A stretch of DNA of 64,000 bases, taken from the NCBI GenBank assembly GCA_016700075.1, contig CP065000.1, forward strand, positions 3,100,001 through 3,164,000, given 5' to 3'. The translations under genes were made by a program, and so were the position numbers. Of the stretch, positions 41,179-49,933 are shown in pieces; position 1 is the first letter of the stretch, and each line of letters opens with the position of its first letter. This DNA comes from Acidobacteriota bacterium (GTDB lineage Bacteria > Acidobacteriota > Blastocatellia > Pyrinomonadales > Pyrinomonadaceae). The notes below the pieces were generated by a model, which made no database searches, was not told the DNA's origin, and saw nothing but the letters and a program-made list of their open reading frames with translations.

Positions 41179-41240
41179 TCATTGGTCCTTGGTCATTTGT
41201 CCTTAGCAAAGGACGGATGACAAATGACAAAGGACATTTG
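41179..41240. repeat. palindromic spacer rpsG-fusA
   Basis: Imperfect inverted repeat: GTCATTTGTCCTT (41192-41204) pairs with AAGGAC...AAATGAC parts at 41209-41227, and a further copy AAAGGAC follows. The right arm contains AAAGGA (41230-41235), 6-8 nt before the fusA ATG, so the fusA ribosome site lies inside the repeat. Confidence 0.75.
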
Positions 41241-41242
41241 CT

Positions 41243-43339
41243 ATGGCAAACATAAGTTTAGACAAATACAGGAACATCGGGATCATGGCCCACATCGACG
41301 CGGGCAAGACCACGACGACCGAGCGCATTCTTTTCTATACCGGGGTTTCGCACAAGATCGGCGAGGTTCACGAAGGAACCGCGACGATGGACTGGATGGA
41401 ACAGGAACAGGAGCGCGGCATTACCATTACGTCGGCTGCTACGACCTGTTTCTGGACGCGTAACAACACCGAGCATCGCATCAATATCATCGACACACCG
41501 GGACACGTTGACTTCACGATGGAAGTTGAGCGGTCCCTTCGTGTTTTGGACGGTGCGGTCGCTGTATTCGACGGCGTGGCGGGCGTTGAGCCTCAGTCCG
41601 AGACCGTATGGCGTCAGGCCGATAAATACGGCGTTCCGCGTATTTGCTTCATTAATAAGCTCGACCGTGCGGGTGCATCGTTCGAACGCAGTTTTCAGTC
41701 GATCCTTGACCGCCTCGGTGCAAACGCAGTTGCTTTGCAGATCCCGATCGGTCTTGAAGAGCACCTGAAAGGCGTCGTCGATCTGATCGAGATGAAGGCC
41801 CTGCTTTGGAAAGACGAGACCAAAGGTGCCCAGTACGAGACCGTGGATATCCCTGCAGATATGGTCGATCAGGCTAACGAATGGCGCGAAAAACTGGTCG
41901 AGGCCATTTCCAGCGTCGATGACGACCTGATGGTCAAGTTCCTCGAAGGCGAAGAGATCTCGACTGACGAGATCCGCAAGGCTCTTCGCAAGGCGACCAC
42001 CGAACTGAAGATCGTTCCCGTTGTTACGGGTTCAGCTTTCAAGAATAAAGGCGTGCAGACGCTGCTTGACGCAGTCGTCGATTACCTGCCGTCGCCGCTG
42101 GACGTTCCCGCGATCGAAGGCACGAATCCGAAGACCGATGAGGTTGAGACCCGTGAAGCCGATGCAAAGGCTCCGTTCTCGGGCCTCGTCTTTAAGCTGA
42201 TGGCTGACAAGCATCTCGGCCAGCTCGCATTCGTACGCATCTATTCCGGCACTGTCACCTCAGGCTCCTACGTTTACAACACAATTAAGAATTCGAAAGA
42301 ACGCGTCGGCCGACTGATGCTGATGCACGCGAACAAGCGTGAGGACCTAGAAAAGGCGTCCGCGGGCGAGATCGTCGCTATCGGCGGCATGAAGAACGTC
42401 ACGACCGGCGACACCATCTCGGCAGAGGACAAGCACATCATCCTCGAATCGATGGAGTTCCCGGATCCGGTCGTCCGCGTCGCGGTCGAACCGAAAACGC
42501 GTGCCGACCAAGACAAAATGGGCGTCGCCCTCAACCGCCTCGCGCAGGAAGATCCGTCATTCCAGGTTTCGACGGACCACGAAACGGGCCAGACCATCAT
42601 TGCCGGTATGGGCGAACTTCACCTCGAGATCATTGTTGACCGCATGAAGCGTGAATTCGGCGTCGAGGCCAACGTCGGCAAGCCGCAGGTCGCATACCGC
42701 GAAACTATTACCGCAGGAGCACCGGGCAAAGAGATCTTCAAGAAGCAGTCGGGCGGCCGCGGCCAGTTCGGCCACGTCGAACTCGAGATCGAGCCGGCAC
42801 CCGGCGAGGGCTTCGTTTTCGAAGACAAGATCACGGGTGGTGCCATTCCGCGTCAGTTCATCAAGCCTGTTTCGGAAGGCATTCAGGACGCCATGCGTCG
42901 CGGATTCCTTGCCGGCTACGAGCTGGTCGATATCAAGGCGAGCCTTGTTTTCGGCTCGTATCACGAGGTCGATTCGGACGAGCGTTCGTTCCACATCGCA
43001 GGTTCGCTCGCGTTTCAGGACGCACTTAAGAAGGCGAAGCCGATCTTGCTTGAGCCGATCATGAAGGTCGAGGTCGTCACGCCTGAGGAATATATGGGAG
43101 CCGTCAACGGCGACCTTAACCGGCGCCGCGGGCAGATCGAAAAGATGGAGCCGCGTCCGGGCAATGTTTCGGTCGTGACCGCTTATGTGCCGCTGTCTGA
43201 GATGTTCGGTTACACGACCGACCTTCGTTCGGCGACTCAGGGGCGTGCGACGTCTTCGATGCACTTCGAGCGTTATGCCGAAGCACCGCGAAACGTGGCA
43301 GAAGAGATCATCGCAAAGGTAAAGGGAGCAAGCAATTAA
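41243..43339 (+). CDS. fusA: elongation factor G
   Basis: 698 aa, full length. GTP-binding elements: AHIDAGKTTTTERILFYTG (P-loop), switch region RGITITSAATTCFW, DTPGHVDF, INKLDRAGA. Domains II-V follow, with the domain IV tip region and the C-terminal LNRRRGQIEKMEPRPGN. It drives translocation of tRNAs and mRNA. Start at 41243; the SD lies in the preceding palindrome. 77 bp before tuf. Confidence 0.98.
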   Translation: MANISLDKYRNIGIMAHIDAGKTTTTERILFYTGVSHKIGEVHEGTATMDWMEQEQERGITITSAATTCFWTRNNTEHRINIIDTPGHVDFTMEVERSLRVLDGAVAVFDGVAGVEPQSETVWRQADKYGVPRICFINKLDRAGASFERSFQSILDRLGANAVALQIPIGLEEHLKGVVDLIEMKALLWKDETKGAQYETVDIPADMVDQANEWREKLVEAISSVDDDLMVKFLEGEEISTDEIRKALRKATTELKIVPVVTGSAFKNKGVQTLLDAVVDYLPSPLDVPAIEGTNPKTDEVETREADAKAPFSGLVFKLMADKHLGQLAFVRIYSGTVTSGSYVYNTIKNSKERVGRLMLMHANKREDLEKASAGEIVAIGGMKNVTTGDTISAEDKHIILESMEFPDPVVRVAVEPKTRADQDKMGVALNRLAQEDPSFQVSTDHETGQTIIAGMGELHLEIIVDRMKREFGVEANVGKPQVAYRETITAGAPGKEIFKKQSGGRGQFGHVELEIEPAPGEGFVFEDKITGGAIPRQFIKPVSEGIQDAMRRGFLAGYELVDIKASLVFGSYHEVDSDERSFHIAGSLAFQDALKKAKPILLEPIMKVEVVTPEEYMGAVNGDLNRRRGQIEKMEPRPGNVSVVTAYVPLSEMFGYTTDLRSATQGRATSSMHFERYAEAPRNVAEEIIAKVKGASN

Positions 43340-43344
43340 CGATT

Positions 43345-43410
43345 GATATCAGAGAACTGATATCTGAAATTTGAAACTCAATAACGGGATTTTAAATTCA
43401 ATAACGGGAG
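43345..43410. repeat. palindrome and short direct repeat, fusA-tuf spacer
   Basis: GATATCAGAGAACTGATATC (43345-43364) is an inverted repeat with GATATC ends; TCAATAACGGGA occurs twice at about 43378-43389 and 43398-43409. The second copy supplies ACGGGAG upstream of the tuf ATG. Confidence 0.75.
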
Positions 43411-43416
43411 AAGCAA

Positions 43417-44604
43417 ATGAGCAAAGAGAAATTCGATCGCAGCAAGCCGCACGTGAACATCGGTACGATCGGTCACGTTGACCACGGGAAGACGACGTTG
43501 ACGGCGGCGATCACGAAAGTGATGTCAAAGCACAACCCGAAGATGGTGGTGCGAGCGTTTGACAGTATAGACAACGCGCCGGAAGAGAAAGCGAGGGGCA
43601 TCACGATCGCGACAGCGCACGTTGAGTATGAGACGGCGAACCGCCACTATGCACACGTTGACTGTCCGGGCCACGCTGACTACGTGAAGAACATGATCAC
43701 GGGAGCGGCACAGATGGACGGAGCGATCCTTGTGGTGGCAGCGACGGACGGCCCGATGCCGCAGACGCGTGAGCACATTCTTTTGGGCCGCCAGGTAGGC
43801 GTGCCTTCGATGGTGGTGTTCATGAACAAAGTGGACATGGTCGATGACGAAGAGCTGCTGGAGCTTGTCGAGATGGAAGTTCGCGAACTTCTCTCGTCGT
43901 ATGAGTTCCCGGGCGACGAGATCCCTGTAGTAAGGGGCTCGGCACTGAAGGCCCTGGAAGGCGATCCGGCATGGGAAGCAAAGATCGACGAACTGATGCA
44001 GGCAGTGGATGACTACATCCCGACACCCGCACGCGAGACGGACAAGCCGTTCCTGATGCCTGTCGAAGATATCTTCACCATTCAGGGACGCGGAACGGTC
44101 GCAACGGGACGTATCGAACGCGGAGTGATCAACGTGAACGAGCCTGTGGAGATCGTGGGCATCAAAGAGACACGCAACTCCGTTGTAACGGGCGTCGAGA
44201 TGTTCAAGAAGCTTCTTGATTCGGGAATGGCAGGCGACAACGTCGGACTGCTGCTCCGCGGTGTTGAGCGTAAAGAGATCGAACGCGGACAGGTCATCGC
44301 CAAACCGGGCTCGATCACGCCGCACACGAAGTTCAAGGCAGAAGCATACGTCCTCACAAAAGAAGAGGGCGGACGCCACACGCCGTTCTTTACGGGCTAT
44401 CGTCCGCAGTTCTACTTCAGAACAACGGACGTAACGGGCGTCGCACACCTGCCGGCAGGTGTCGAAATGGTGATGCCGGGCGACAACATCCAGATGGAGA
44501 TCGAGCTGATCGCACCGATCGCCATGGAAAAAGGACTCCGCTTCGCTATCCGCGAAGGCGGCCGCACCGTCGGTGCCGGCACCGTGTCGGAGATAGTTGA
44601 ATAG
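43417..44604 (+). CDS. tuf: elongation factor Tu
   Basis: 395 aa. GHVDHGKTTLTAAIT, RGITIATAHVEYET, DCPGHADYVKNMITGAAQMDGA and NKVDMVDD are the standard G motifs; domains 2 and 3 (GRGTVATGRIERG, RPQFYFRTTDVTG) are complete. Delivers aminoacyl-tRNA to the ribosome. Codon use is strongly biased, with GTC/GGC/AAG codons, as expected for a highly expressed gene. Only one tuf copy is in the window. Confidence 0.98.
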   Translation: MSKEKFDRSKPHVNIGTIGHVDHGKTTLTAAITKVMSKHNPKMVVRAFDSIDNAPEEKARGITIATAHVEYETANRHYAHVDCPGHADYVKNMITGAAQMDGAILVVAATDGPMPQTREHILLGRQVGVPSMVVFMNKVDMVDDEELLELVEMEVRELLSSYEFPGDEIPVVRGSALKALEGDPAWEAKIDELMQAVDDYIPTPARETDKPFLMPVEDIFTIQGRGTVATGRIERGVINVNEPVEIVGIKETRNSVVTGVEMFKKLLDSGMAGDNVGLLLRGVERKEIERGQVIAKPGSITPHTKFKAEAYVLTKEEGGRHTPFFTGYRPQFYFRTTDVTGVAHLPAGVEMVMPGDNIQMEIELIAPIAMEKGLRFAIREGGRTVGAGTVSEIVE

Positions 44605-44618
44605 AAGTATAGAGTTGC

Positions 44619-44688
44619 CGTTCAGAGTTACGCGTTAACGCGTGATCACGCCTAATGGCGTAACTCTGAACGAGCGTAACTCTGAACG
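44619..44688. repeat. 15-bp inverted repeat plus extra copy, tuf-rpsJ spacer
   Basis: CGTTCAGAGTTACGC (44619-44633) and its exact complement GCGTAACTCTGAACG (44658-44672) flank an ACGCCTAATGGCG element; a second copy of the right arm follows at 44674-44688. Family member of the repeats in the rpsL-rpsG and rplC-rplD spacers. Confidence 0.9.
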
Positions 44689-44694
44689 AAATTT

Positions 44695-45015
44695 ATGTTG
44701 AACGAAAAGATCCGGATCAAATTGAAAGCATACGATCACCGCGTTTTGGACCAGTCCACTTCGGAGATCGTTGAGACGGCGAAACGAACGGGTGCACGAA
44801 TCGCGGGGCCCATTCCTCTTCCTACGGTGAAGAACAAATGGACCGTTCTGAGGTCGCCGCACGTCGATAAGAAGTCGCGTGAGCAGTTTGAAATAAGGAC
44901 ACACAAGCGTTTGATGGACATCCTTGATCCTACGGCCGAAACGGTAGACGCGCTGATGAAGCTCGATCTGCCGGCAGGTGTTGATGTGGAGATCAAGGCG
45001 TTCGGGAAGAATTAG
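44695..45015 (+). CDS. rpsJ: 30S ribosomal protein S10
   Basis: 106 aa. IRIKLKAYDHRVLDQST, GPIPLPT and the loop KREQFEIRTHKRLMDI-like sequence (here SREQFEIRTHKRLMDI) define S10/NusE, which serves both in the 30S head and in transcription antitermination with NusB. Start at 44695 (MLNEKIRIK). First gene of the S10 cluster. Confidence 0.98.
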   Translation: MLNEKIRIKLKAYDHRVLDQSTSEIVETAKRTGARIAGPIPLPTVKNKWTVLRSPHVDKKSREQFEIRTHKRLMDILDPTAETVDALMKLDLPAGVDVEIKAFGKN

Positions 45016-45136
45016 TCTGGGAAGTCTAGGAAGTCTAGGCGGCCTAGAAAGTCCAAAGAGTTGAAGAGGTCATGGCGAGAGGGAAATTTCCTTTCCAGAC
45101 CTACAAGACTTGCAAGACTGAGGACTTGTTAAGAAT
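45016..45136. repeat. AAGTCTAGG-type repeat spacer rpsJ-rplC
   Basis: AGTCTAGGAAGTCTAGGCGG on the left and CCTACAAGACTTGCAAGACT on the right form an imperfect palindrome. Related spacers lie between rpsQ and rplN (51114-51215) and between rpoA and rplQ (61809-61890). Confidence 0.65.
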
Positions 45137-45775
45137 ATGATCAGTGGAATCATTGGAAGAAAAGTAGGAATGACGCAGATCTTTGCCGAGGACGGTACGG
45201 TAACGCCCGTGACGGTCATCAAGGCAGGGCCGTGTGTCGTCGTTCAGACAAAGAGCGTCTCGGGGCGCGACGGCTATAATGCCGTTCAGCTTGGACTTGT
45301 CGAGGACAAGCCGATCCGTTTGAAGAACGTGACGAAGCCGCTGCAAGGGCACTTTGAAAAGACCGGAGGCGGCGTCCCGCCCACCCGTGTCCTTAAAGAG
45401 ATCCGTCTTGAGTCGGAGCCGGAAGCGGCTATCGGCGATCAGGTGAAAGTGGACGTATTTTCCGATGGTGACAAGATCGAGGTCGTCGGCCGCTCGAAAG
45501 GACGCGGTTTCGCAGGTACGATCAAACGCCACAACTTTTCACGCGGTCCTGAGTCGCACGGTTCGATGAACGTCCGCAAGCCGGGTTCGATCGGGCAGTC
45601 CGCGTATCCTTCGCGTGTGATCAAGGGAACGCGTTCGTCCGGCCATATGGGCGACGAGCGTGTAACGGTGAAAGGGCTTACGGTCGCACGTGTTGACGCC
45701 GAGAACAATCTGCTGATGGTTCGCGGTGCGGTGCCGGGAGCAAATGGGAGTTTGGTGATAGTAAAGAAAAGCTAA
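45137..45775 (+). CDS. rplC: 50S ribosomal protein L3
   Basis: 212 aa. MISGIIGRKVGMTQIFAEDG start, the AGTIKRHNFSRGPESHGS loop that reaches toward the peptidyl-transferase centre, and the SLVIVKKS-type end are intact. An early 23S-binding protein needed for 50S assembly. It is followed by a 50-bp spacer that holds an ACGCC/GGCGT element and SD AACGGAGTG. Confidence 0.98.
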   Translation: MISGIIGRKVGMTQIFAEDGTVTPVTVIKAGPCVVVQTKSVSGRDGYNAVQLGLVEDKPIRLKNVTKPLQGHFEKTGGGVPPTRVLKEIRLESEPEAAIGDQVKVDVFSDGDKIEVVGRSKGRGFAGTIKRHNFSRGPESHGSMNVRKPGSIGQSAYPSRVIKGTRSSGHMGDERVTVKGLTVARVDAENNLLMVRGAVPGANGSLVIVKKS

Positions 45776-45784
45776 GAGTGTTTT

Positions 45785-45807
45785 ACGCCTGAAGGCGTAA
45801 CTCTGAG
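45785..45807. repeat. ACGCC/GGCGT-CTCTGA repeat, copy 3
   Basis: ACGCCTGAAGGCGTAACTC followed by TGAG, in the rplC-rplD spacer, close to the copies at 40657 and 44647. Confidence 0.75.
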
Positions 45808-45825
45808 CTAACGGAGTGAGAAATT

Positions 45826-46665
45826 ATGCCTACCGTAAAGGTTCGCAATCTGAAGAATAAAGAGGTCGGCGAGGTAAGCCTATCCGATGCCGTGTTCGGT
45901 GCCGAGTTGAACGAGGCCCTTATTCACGCAGCGGTGATGAATTTCCAAGCGAACGGCCGCCAGGGAACGTCTGCGACCAAGACCCGCGGCAACGTCTCGG
46001 GTTCGGGACGTAAGTTGTGGAAGCAAAAAGGTACGGGCCGTGCCCGTATCGCGTCGCTTCGCTCGCCCCTTTGGAAGGGCGGCGGTAATGTTCACGGACC
46101 GCAGCCGCGTGACTGGTCATACAACATGCCGAAGAAGATGCGCCGCGGAGCACTCCGCTCGGCACTTTCGGAGAGGCTTCGCGAGGGAAATCTCATCGTC
46201 GTTGACGATCTTGGTTTCTCGGGACCGAAAACGAAGGATTTTCTGGCCGCCGTTGCCACACTCGGGCTCATTGAGAACGATGTCAGGCCGAAGATGCTGA
46301 TCGTTGATTCACTGGATAATGAGAATCTGATCCTTTCATCGCGAAATGTTGAGAAGACGAAGGTCACGAATCCGTTCGGTGTGAACATCTACGATCTGAT
46401 CTTTCACGAGAAGCTCCTGATCTCAAAGGCTGCGATCGCGGAGCTTGAACAGATCCTCGATCCGAAGTCGGAAGGCAGTTCGGAAGAGGCCGCTCCGGTA
46501 GAAGAAAAGCCGAAAGCAAAGAAGGCCGCGAAGAAAAAGGAAGAGACAGTGGCAGTTGCAGAAGCAGCGGCAGAGGCAGAGCCGGAAGAAGCAGCAGTGG
46601 CAGAAGCAGCCGCAGAAGCAGAGCCGGCAGCGGAAGTAAGCGAGGAGGAAGCGAGCAATGAGTAA
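45826..46665 (+). CDS. rplD: 50S ribosomal protein L4 with acidic C-terminal tail
   Basis: 279 aa against a usual ~205-210. The core has the tunnel-loop region TSATKTRGNVSGSGRKLWKQKGTGRARIASLRSPLWKGGG and ends near LEQILDPKSEG (about residue 218); the remaining ~60 aa are Lys/Ala/Glu-rich (KAAKKKEETVAVAEAAAEA and so on), ending EEEASNE. L4 binds early to 23S rRNA and lines the exit tunnel; in E. coli it also represses the S10 operon. The tail is an extension absent from most species. Its stop overlaps rplW by 8 bp. Confidence 0.97.
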   Translation: MPTVKVRNLKNKEVGEVSLSDAVFGAELNEALIHAAVMNFQANGRQGTSATKTRGNVSGSGRKLWKQKGTGRARIASLRSPLWKGGGNVHGPQPRDWSYNMPKKMRRGALRSALSERLREGNLIVVDDLGFSGPKTKDFLAAVATLGLIENDVRPKMLIVDSLDNENLILSSRNVEKTKVTNPFGVNIYDLIFHEKLLISKAAIAELEQILDPKSEGSSEEAAPVEEKPKAKKAAKKKEETVAVAEAAAEAEPEEAAVAEAAAEAEPAAEVSEEEASNE

Positions 46666-46987
46666 GATGAACGTCTGGGATATTTTGAGAACGCCCGTCA
46701 TCACTGAAAAGAGCGTCATCCTCAAGGAAGAGTCGACCGAAGAGGGCGGAAACCGAAAAGCAGGCCAGGTACTGACATTCAAGGTTGACAAGAACGCTAC
46801 CAAGGGCGACATAAAGTCCGCCGTAGAAGAGATCTTTAATGTAAAGGTCGCTGCTGTCAGGACGATACAGTATCAAGGCAAGGTGAAACGCCGCGGCCGC
46901 ATCGAGGGCAGAAGGCCTTCTTGGAAGAAAGCATACGTCACGCTCCGTGCGGGCGAACCGATGGTGGATTACGCAGAAGCAATTTAG
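46658..46987 (+). CDS. rplW: 50S ribosomal protein L23
   Basis: 109 aa. ILRTPVITEKSVILKEE, FKVDKNATKGDIKSAVEEIFNVKVAAV and the KVKRRGRIEGRRPSWKKAYVTL end are typical. L23 sits at the tunnel exit and docks the signal-recognition particle and trigger factor. ATG 46658 overlaps the rplD stop; a second ATG at 46667 is possible. Confidence 0.97.
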   Translation: MSKMNVWDILRTPVITEKSVILKEESTEEGGNRKAGQVLTFKVDKNATKGDIKSAVEEIFNVKVAAVRTIQYQGKVKRRGRIEGRRPSWKKAYVTLRAGEPMVDYAEAI

Positions 46988-46988
46988 T

Positions 46989-47052
46989 AAATCGTGAATC
47001 GTAAATCGTAAATAGAGCTTCTATTCACGGTTGACGATTTGCAATTCACGAC
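46989..47052. repeat. TCGTGAATCGTAAAT palindrome spacer rplW-rplB
   Basis: ATCGTGAATCGTAAATCGTA at the left and its rough complement (CGATTTGCAATTCACGAC) on the right. The same family fills the rplF-rplR spacer (54064-54113). Confidence 0.75.
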
Positions 47053-47058
47053 AAAGAT

Positions 47059-47889
47059 ATGGGAATCAAGAGATTAAAACCGACTTCACCGGCACGGCGG
47101 TATCAGACATATCTGACCCGCGACGAGTTGACGCCGGGAGCAACACCCGAGAAATCGTTGCTTGAGCCGAAGAAAAGGATATCCGGACGCAATAACGACG
47201 GCCGTATCACGATACGCCGCCTCGGCGGAGGCCACAAACGCTTTTACCGCGTTATCGATTTCAAGCGTGACAAGCTTGGTATTCCGGGCAAGGTCACTCA
47301 GATCGAGTACGATCCGAACCGCTCGGCACACATCGCGTTGGTGACGTACCTCGACGGTGAGAAGCGTTACATCATCGCTCCCGTTGGCCTCAAGGTCGGT
47401 ACGACCGTCCTTAGCGGCGAAGGAGCCGACATCCTGCCGGGAAATGCACTTCGCATCAAGGATATACCGCTGGGAACTGAGGTTCACAATATCGAGCTTC
47501 GCCCAGGAAAAGGCGGCCAAATGGTTCGTTCGGCAGGCGGATTTGCTCAGATCGTCGCGAAAGAAGGCGATCATGCCCAGCTTCGTATGCCGTCAGGCGA
47601 GGTCCGCAGAGTTCCCGTGGTCTGCATGGCGACGGTCGGACAGGTCGGAAATACCGAACACGAGAATGTTTCGCTTGGTAAGGCGGGCCGCAACCGCTGG
47701 AAAGGCAAGAGGCCGAAGGTTCGCGGTGTCGCGATGAACCCGGTCGATCACCCACACGGCGGCGGTGAAGGAAAGACCTCCGGCGGACGCCATCCGGTAA
47801 CGCCGTGGGGACAGCCTACGCGCGGATATAAGACACGCCGCAACAAGCGCACGAGCAATATGATCGTGAAAGACAGGAGGAGGAAGTAG
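47059..47889 (+). CDS. rplB: 50S ribosomal protein L2
   Basis: 276 aa, normal length. MGIKRLKPTSPARRYQTYL start, ISGRNNDGRITIRRLGGGHKR, and the C-terminal GVAMNPVDHPHGGGEGKTSGG with the essential His near the peptidyl-transferase centre. One of the most conserved r-proteins. A 67-bp spacer of the TTAGGTCTTAGG type follows. Confidence 0.98.
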   Translation: MGIKRLKPTSPARRYQTYLTRDELTPGATPEKSLLEPKKRISGRNNDGRITIRRLGGGHKRFYRVIDFKRDKLGIPGKVTQIEYDPNRSAHIALVTYLDGEKRYIIAPVGLKVGTTVLSGEGADILPGNALRIKDIPLGTEVHNIELRPGKGGQMVRSAGGFAQIVAKEGDHAQLRMPSGEVRRVPVVCMATVGQVGNTEHENVSLGKAGRNRWKGKRPKVRGVAMNPVDHPHGGGEGKTSGGRHPVTPWGQPTRGYKTRRNKRTSNMIVKDRRRK

Positions 47890-47956
47890 GTTTTAGGTCT
47901 TAGGTTTTTGATCTTAACAGATCCGAAACCCACACTCCGGAATCCGAAATTTAGAT
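47890..47956. repeat. low-complexity spacer rplB-rpsS
   Basis: TTTTAGGTCTTAGGTTTTTG on the left and AACAGATCCGAAACCC then CCGGAATCCGAAATT on the right; direct and inverted short words with little SD character. One of the set of repeat-filled ribosomal spacers. Confidence 0.5.
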
Positions 47957-48247
47957 ATGCCACGTTCACTTAAGAAAGGCCCCTTTATTGATCTCAGCCT
48001 TCAAAAGGCACTGCGACGCATCTCCAGCGGCGGACCGAAGCCGCAGGCGATCAGGACCTGGTCGCGTCGTTCGACCATCACACCCGACATGGTCGGGCTT
48101 ACGTTTGGGGTACACAATGGCAAACGCCACGTTCCGGTCTTCGTTACCGAGAATATGGTGGGCCACAAGTTGGGAGAATTCTCGCCGACCAGATTGTTCA
48201 GGGGACATCCGGGGACGAAGGCGGAGAAGATGGCGAAGAGGAAGTAG
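47957..48247 (+). CDS. rpsS: 30S ribosomal protein S19
   Basis: 96 aa. MPRSLKKGPFIDLSLQKAL, RTWSRRSTITPDMVGLTFGVHNGK and HKLGEFSPTRLFRGHPG are hallmark S19 sequences. In the 30S head, next to S13. It is separated from rplV by a spacer with GTGACGAGTGACAAGTGACG repeats. Confidence 0.98.
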   Translation: MPRSLKKGPFIDLSLQKALRRISSGGPKPQAIRTWSRRSTITPDMVGLTFGVHNGKRHVPVFVTENMVGHKLGEFSPTRLFRGHPGTKAEKMAKRK

Positions 48248-48314
48248 TGATTGGTGACGAGTGACAAGTGACGGGAAATGCCCCTTCACCTTTCACCGTT
48301 TGCTGTTAACCGTT

Positions 48315-49109
48315 ATGGAAGCTGTAGCTAAAACAAAATATTTGAAGGGCAGCCCTAGAAAGGCCCGGCTGGTGATCGATCTGATCCGCGGCGAGAATGT
48401 CTCGCGTGCGTTGAACATTTTGAAATTCACTGAAAAGCGTGCCGCAGACCCTATCGCCAAATGCCTTAATTCTGCGATCGCGAATGCGACATACAAGGCC
48501 GAGCAGGAGAACATCGCGATCGATCCGGACGATCTTTGGGTCCGTTCGTGCTTTGTTGACATGGGCCCGACCAAGAACCGCCGCCGTATGCGGCCTGCTC
48601 CGCAGGGCCGTGCCTATCGTGAGCAGAGGCATTATTGCCACATCACGATCGAGGTGACGAGCGAAGAAAAGCCCAAGACCGAGGAAGAGATCCTGCAGGA
48701 AGAGCGTATCGCGGCCGCAAAGGCAAGAAGAGCCGCCGCTCCGACGAAGGAAAAGAAGAAAGCGGCTGAAAAGGTCGAAGCTGAAGAGACAGCAGCAGTT
48801 GCAGAAACAGCAGCAGAAGAAGCCGTTGAAGAGACCGCAGCAGTTGCAGATGCAGTAGCAGAAGAGACTGCGGAAGCGACAGCGGCAGTTGCAGATGCAG
48901 TAGCAGAAGAGACTGCGGAAGCGACAGCGGCAGTTGTAGATGCAGCAGTAGAAGAAACTGCGGAAGAGACAGCAGCAGTTACAGATGCAATAGCAGAAGA
49001 GACTTCGGAAGAAGTTGCGGAAGAAGCTGCAGAAGATGTGACGGCTGAAGAAGAAACCGAAGCCGCGGCTGAGGAGCCTGCATCCGAGGAGGAAGGCGAG
49101 AAGCAATAG
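48315..49109 (+). CDS. rplV: 50S ribosomal protein L22 with long acidic tail
   Basis: 264 aa from MEAVAKTKYL; the earlier start at 48261 lies in the repeat-like spacer and is not used. The L22 core (SPRKARLVIDLIRGENVSRAL, tunnel beta-hairpin TKNRRRMRPAPQGRAYREQR, HITIEVTSEE) occupies about 115 aa, the usual full size. Some 145 residues of Ala/Glu/Thr-rich, strongly acidic sequence follow, made of 15-aa repeats of the AVADAVAEETAEATA type. L22 lies on the tunnel wall and the solvent side, so the tail would hang near the exit. The tail is not found in usual L22. Confidence 0.95.
   Translation: MEAVAKTKYLKGSPRKARLVIDLIRGENVSRALNILKFTEKRAADPIAKCLNSAIANATYKAEQENIAIDPDDLWVRSCFVDMGPTKNRRRMRPAPQGRAYREQRHYCHITIEVTSEEKPKTEEEILQEERIAAAKARRAAAPTKEKKKAAEKVEAEETAAVAETAAEEAVEETAAVADAVAEETAEATAAVADAVAEETAEATAAVVDAAVEETAEETAAVTDAIAEETSEEVAEEAAEDVTAEEETEAAAEEPASEEEGEKQ
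48796..49020 (+). repeat. 45-bp tandem repeat inside rplV
   Basis: The word CAGTTGCAGATGCAGTAGC (or a variant) starts at 48796, 48841, 48886, 48931 and 48976, an exact 45-bp period. Copies two and three are identical over nearly their whole length. Confidence 0.92.
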
Positions 49110-49156
49110 CGAATTTGAGGCATTCACCGAATGCCGAGGTGCTGAAAAGATAAGTT

Positions 49157-49885
49157 ATGGGACAGAAAGTTCATCCATACGGCTTTAGGGTCGGATACAA
49201 CAAGGACTGGCACTCGCACTGGTTCGCCAAGCGCGAATTTGCACAGTTCCTCGCCGAAGACCTGAAACTCAAGCGCGAGCTCAAGAAGAAGTTTGCGGGC
49301 GGCGGGGTTTCGCACATCGATATCGAGCGTGCGGCCACTCGCTTGAAGATCATCATCTACACGTCTCGTCCGGGTATTATCATCGGCCGTAAAGGCGCCG
49401 AGATCGAAGCTCTTCGCGAAGAGTTGTCGAGAAAGACAGGCCGCGAGGTATTGATCTCGATCCAGGAGATCCGTCATCCGGAACTTAATGCACAACTGCA
49501 GGCCGAGAAGATCGCCCAGCAGCTCGAAAAGCGTATCGCTTTCCGCCGTGCGATGAAAAAGACGATGGAGGAATCGCAGCGTTTTGGTGCTCAGGGCATC
49601 AAGGTGATGATCTCCGGTCGTCTGAACGGTGCTGAGATCGCTCGAACCGAGTGGTCGCTCCAGGGCCGTTTGCCGCTGCACACGCTGCGTGCGGACATCG
49701 ATTTCGGTTTTGCCGAGGCTCTGACGACATTCGGCATCATCGGTGTGAAAGTTTGGATCTATCGCGGTGAGATCCTGGACCCGAATGCCTCAATGGCACG
49801 CGGCACGACGACCGACCCGATGAACGAGGTCAAGGTCGACCGCAATGCGATGAGGGACAGGCGTCCGCGAAGGGACGATCGTTAA
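49157..49885 (+). CDS. rpsC: 30S ribosomal protein S3
   Basis: 242 aa. MGQKVHPYGFRVGYNKDWHS start, KH domain with IIIYTSRPGIIIGRKGAEIE (GXXG loop GRKG) and the C-terminal VKVWIYRGEIL are typical. It lines the mRNA entry channel and helps helicase activity. The C-terminus is basic (MRDRRPRRDDR) without the acidic tail seen on L4/L22. Confidence 0.98.
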   Translation: MGQKVHPYGFRVGYNKDWHSHWFAKREFAQFLAEDLKLKRELKKKFAGGGVSHIDIERAATRLKIIIYTSRPGIIIGRKGAEIEALREELSRKTGREVLISIQEIRHPELNAQLQAEKIAQQLEKRIAFRRAMKKTMEESQRFGAQGIKVMISGRLNGAEIARTEWSLQGRLPLHTLRADIDFGFAEALTTFGIIGVKVWIYRGEILDPNASMARGTTTDPMNEVKVDRNAMRDRRPRRDDR

Positions 49886-49933
49886 TGATCAATTGCCGGC
49901 GGGAAATGACCGCCGTCATCCGGAGAAGAAGTT

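Noticed and set aside
42557..43264. Minus-strand frame of 235 codons inside fusA
   Set aside because: Codon-bias shadow of a highly expressed gene; no motif.
48306..49127. Minus-strand Cys/Phe-rich frame
   Set aside because: Antisense of the Ala/Glu repeat of rplV.
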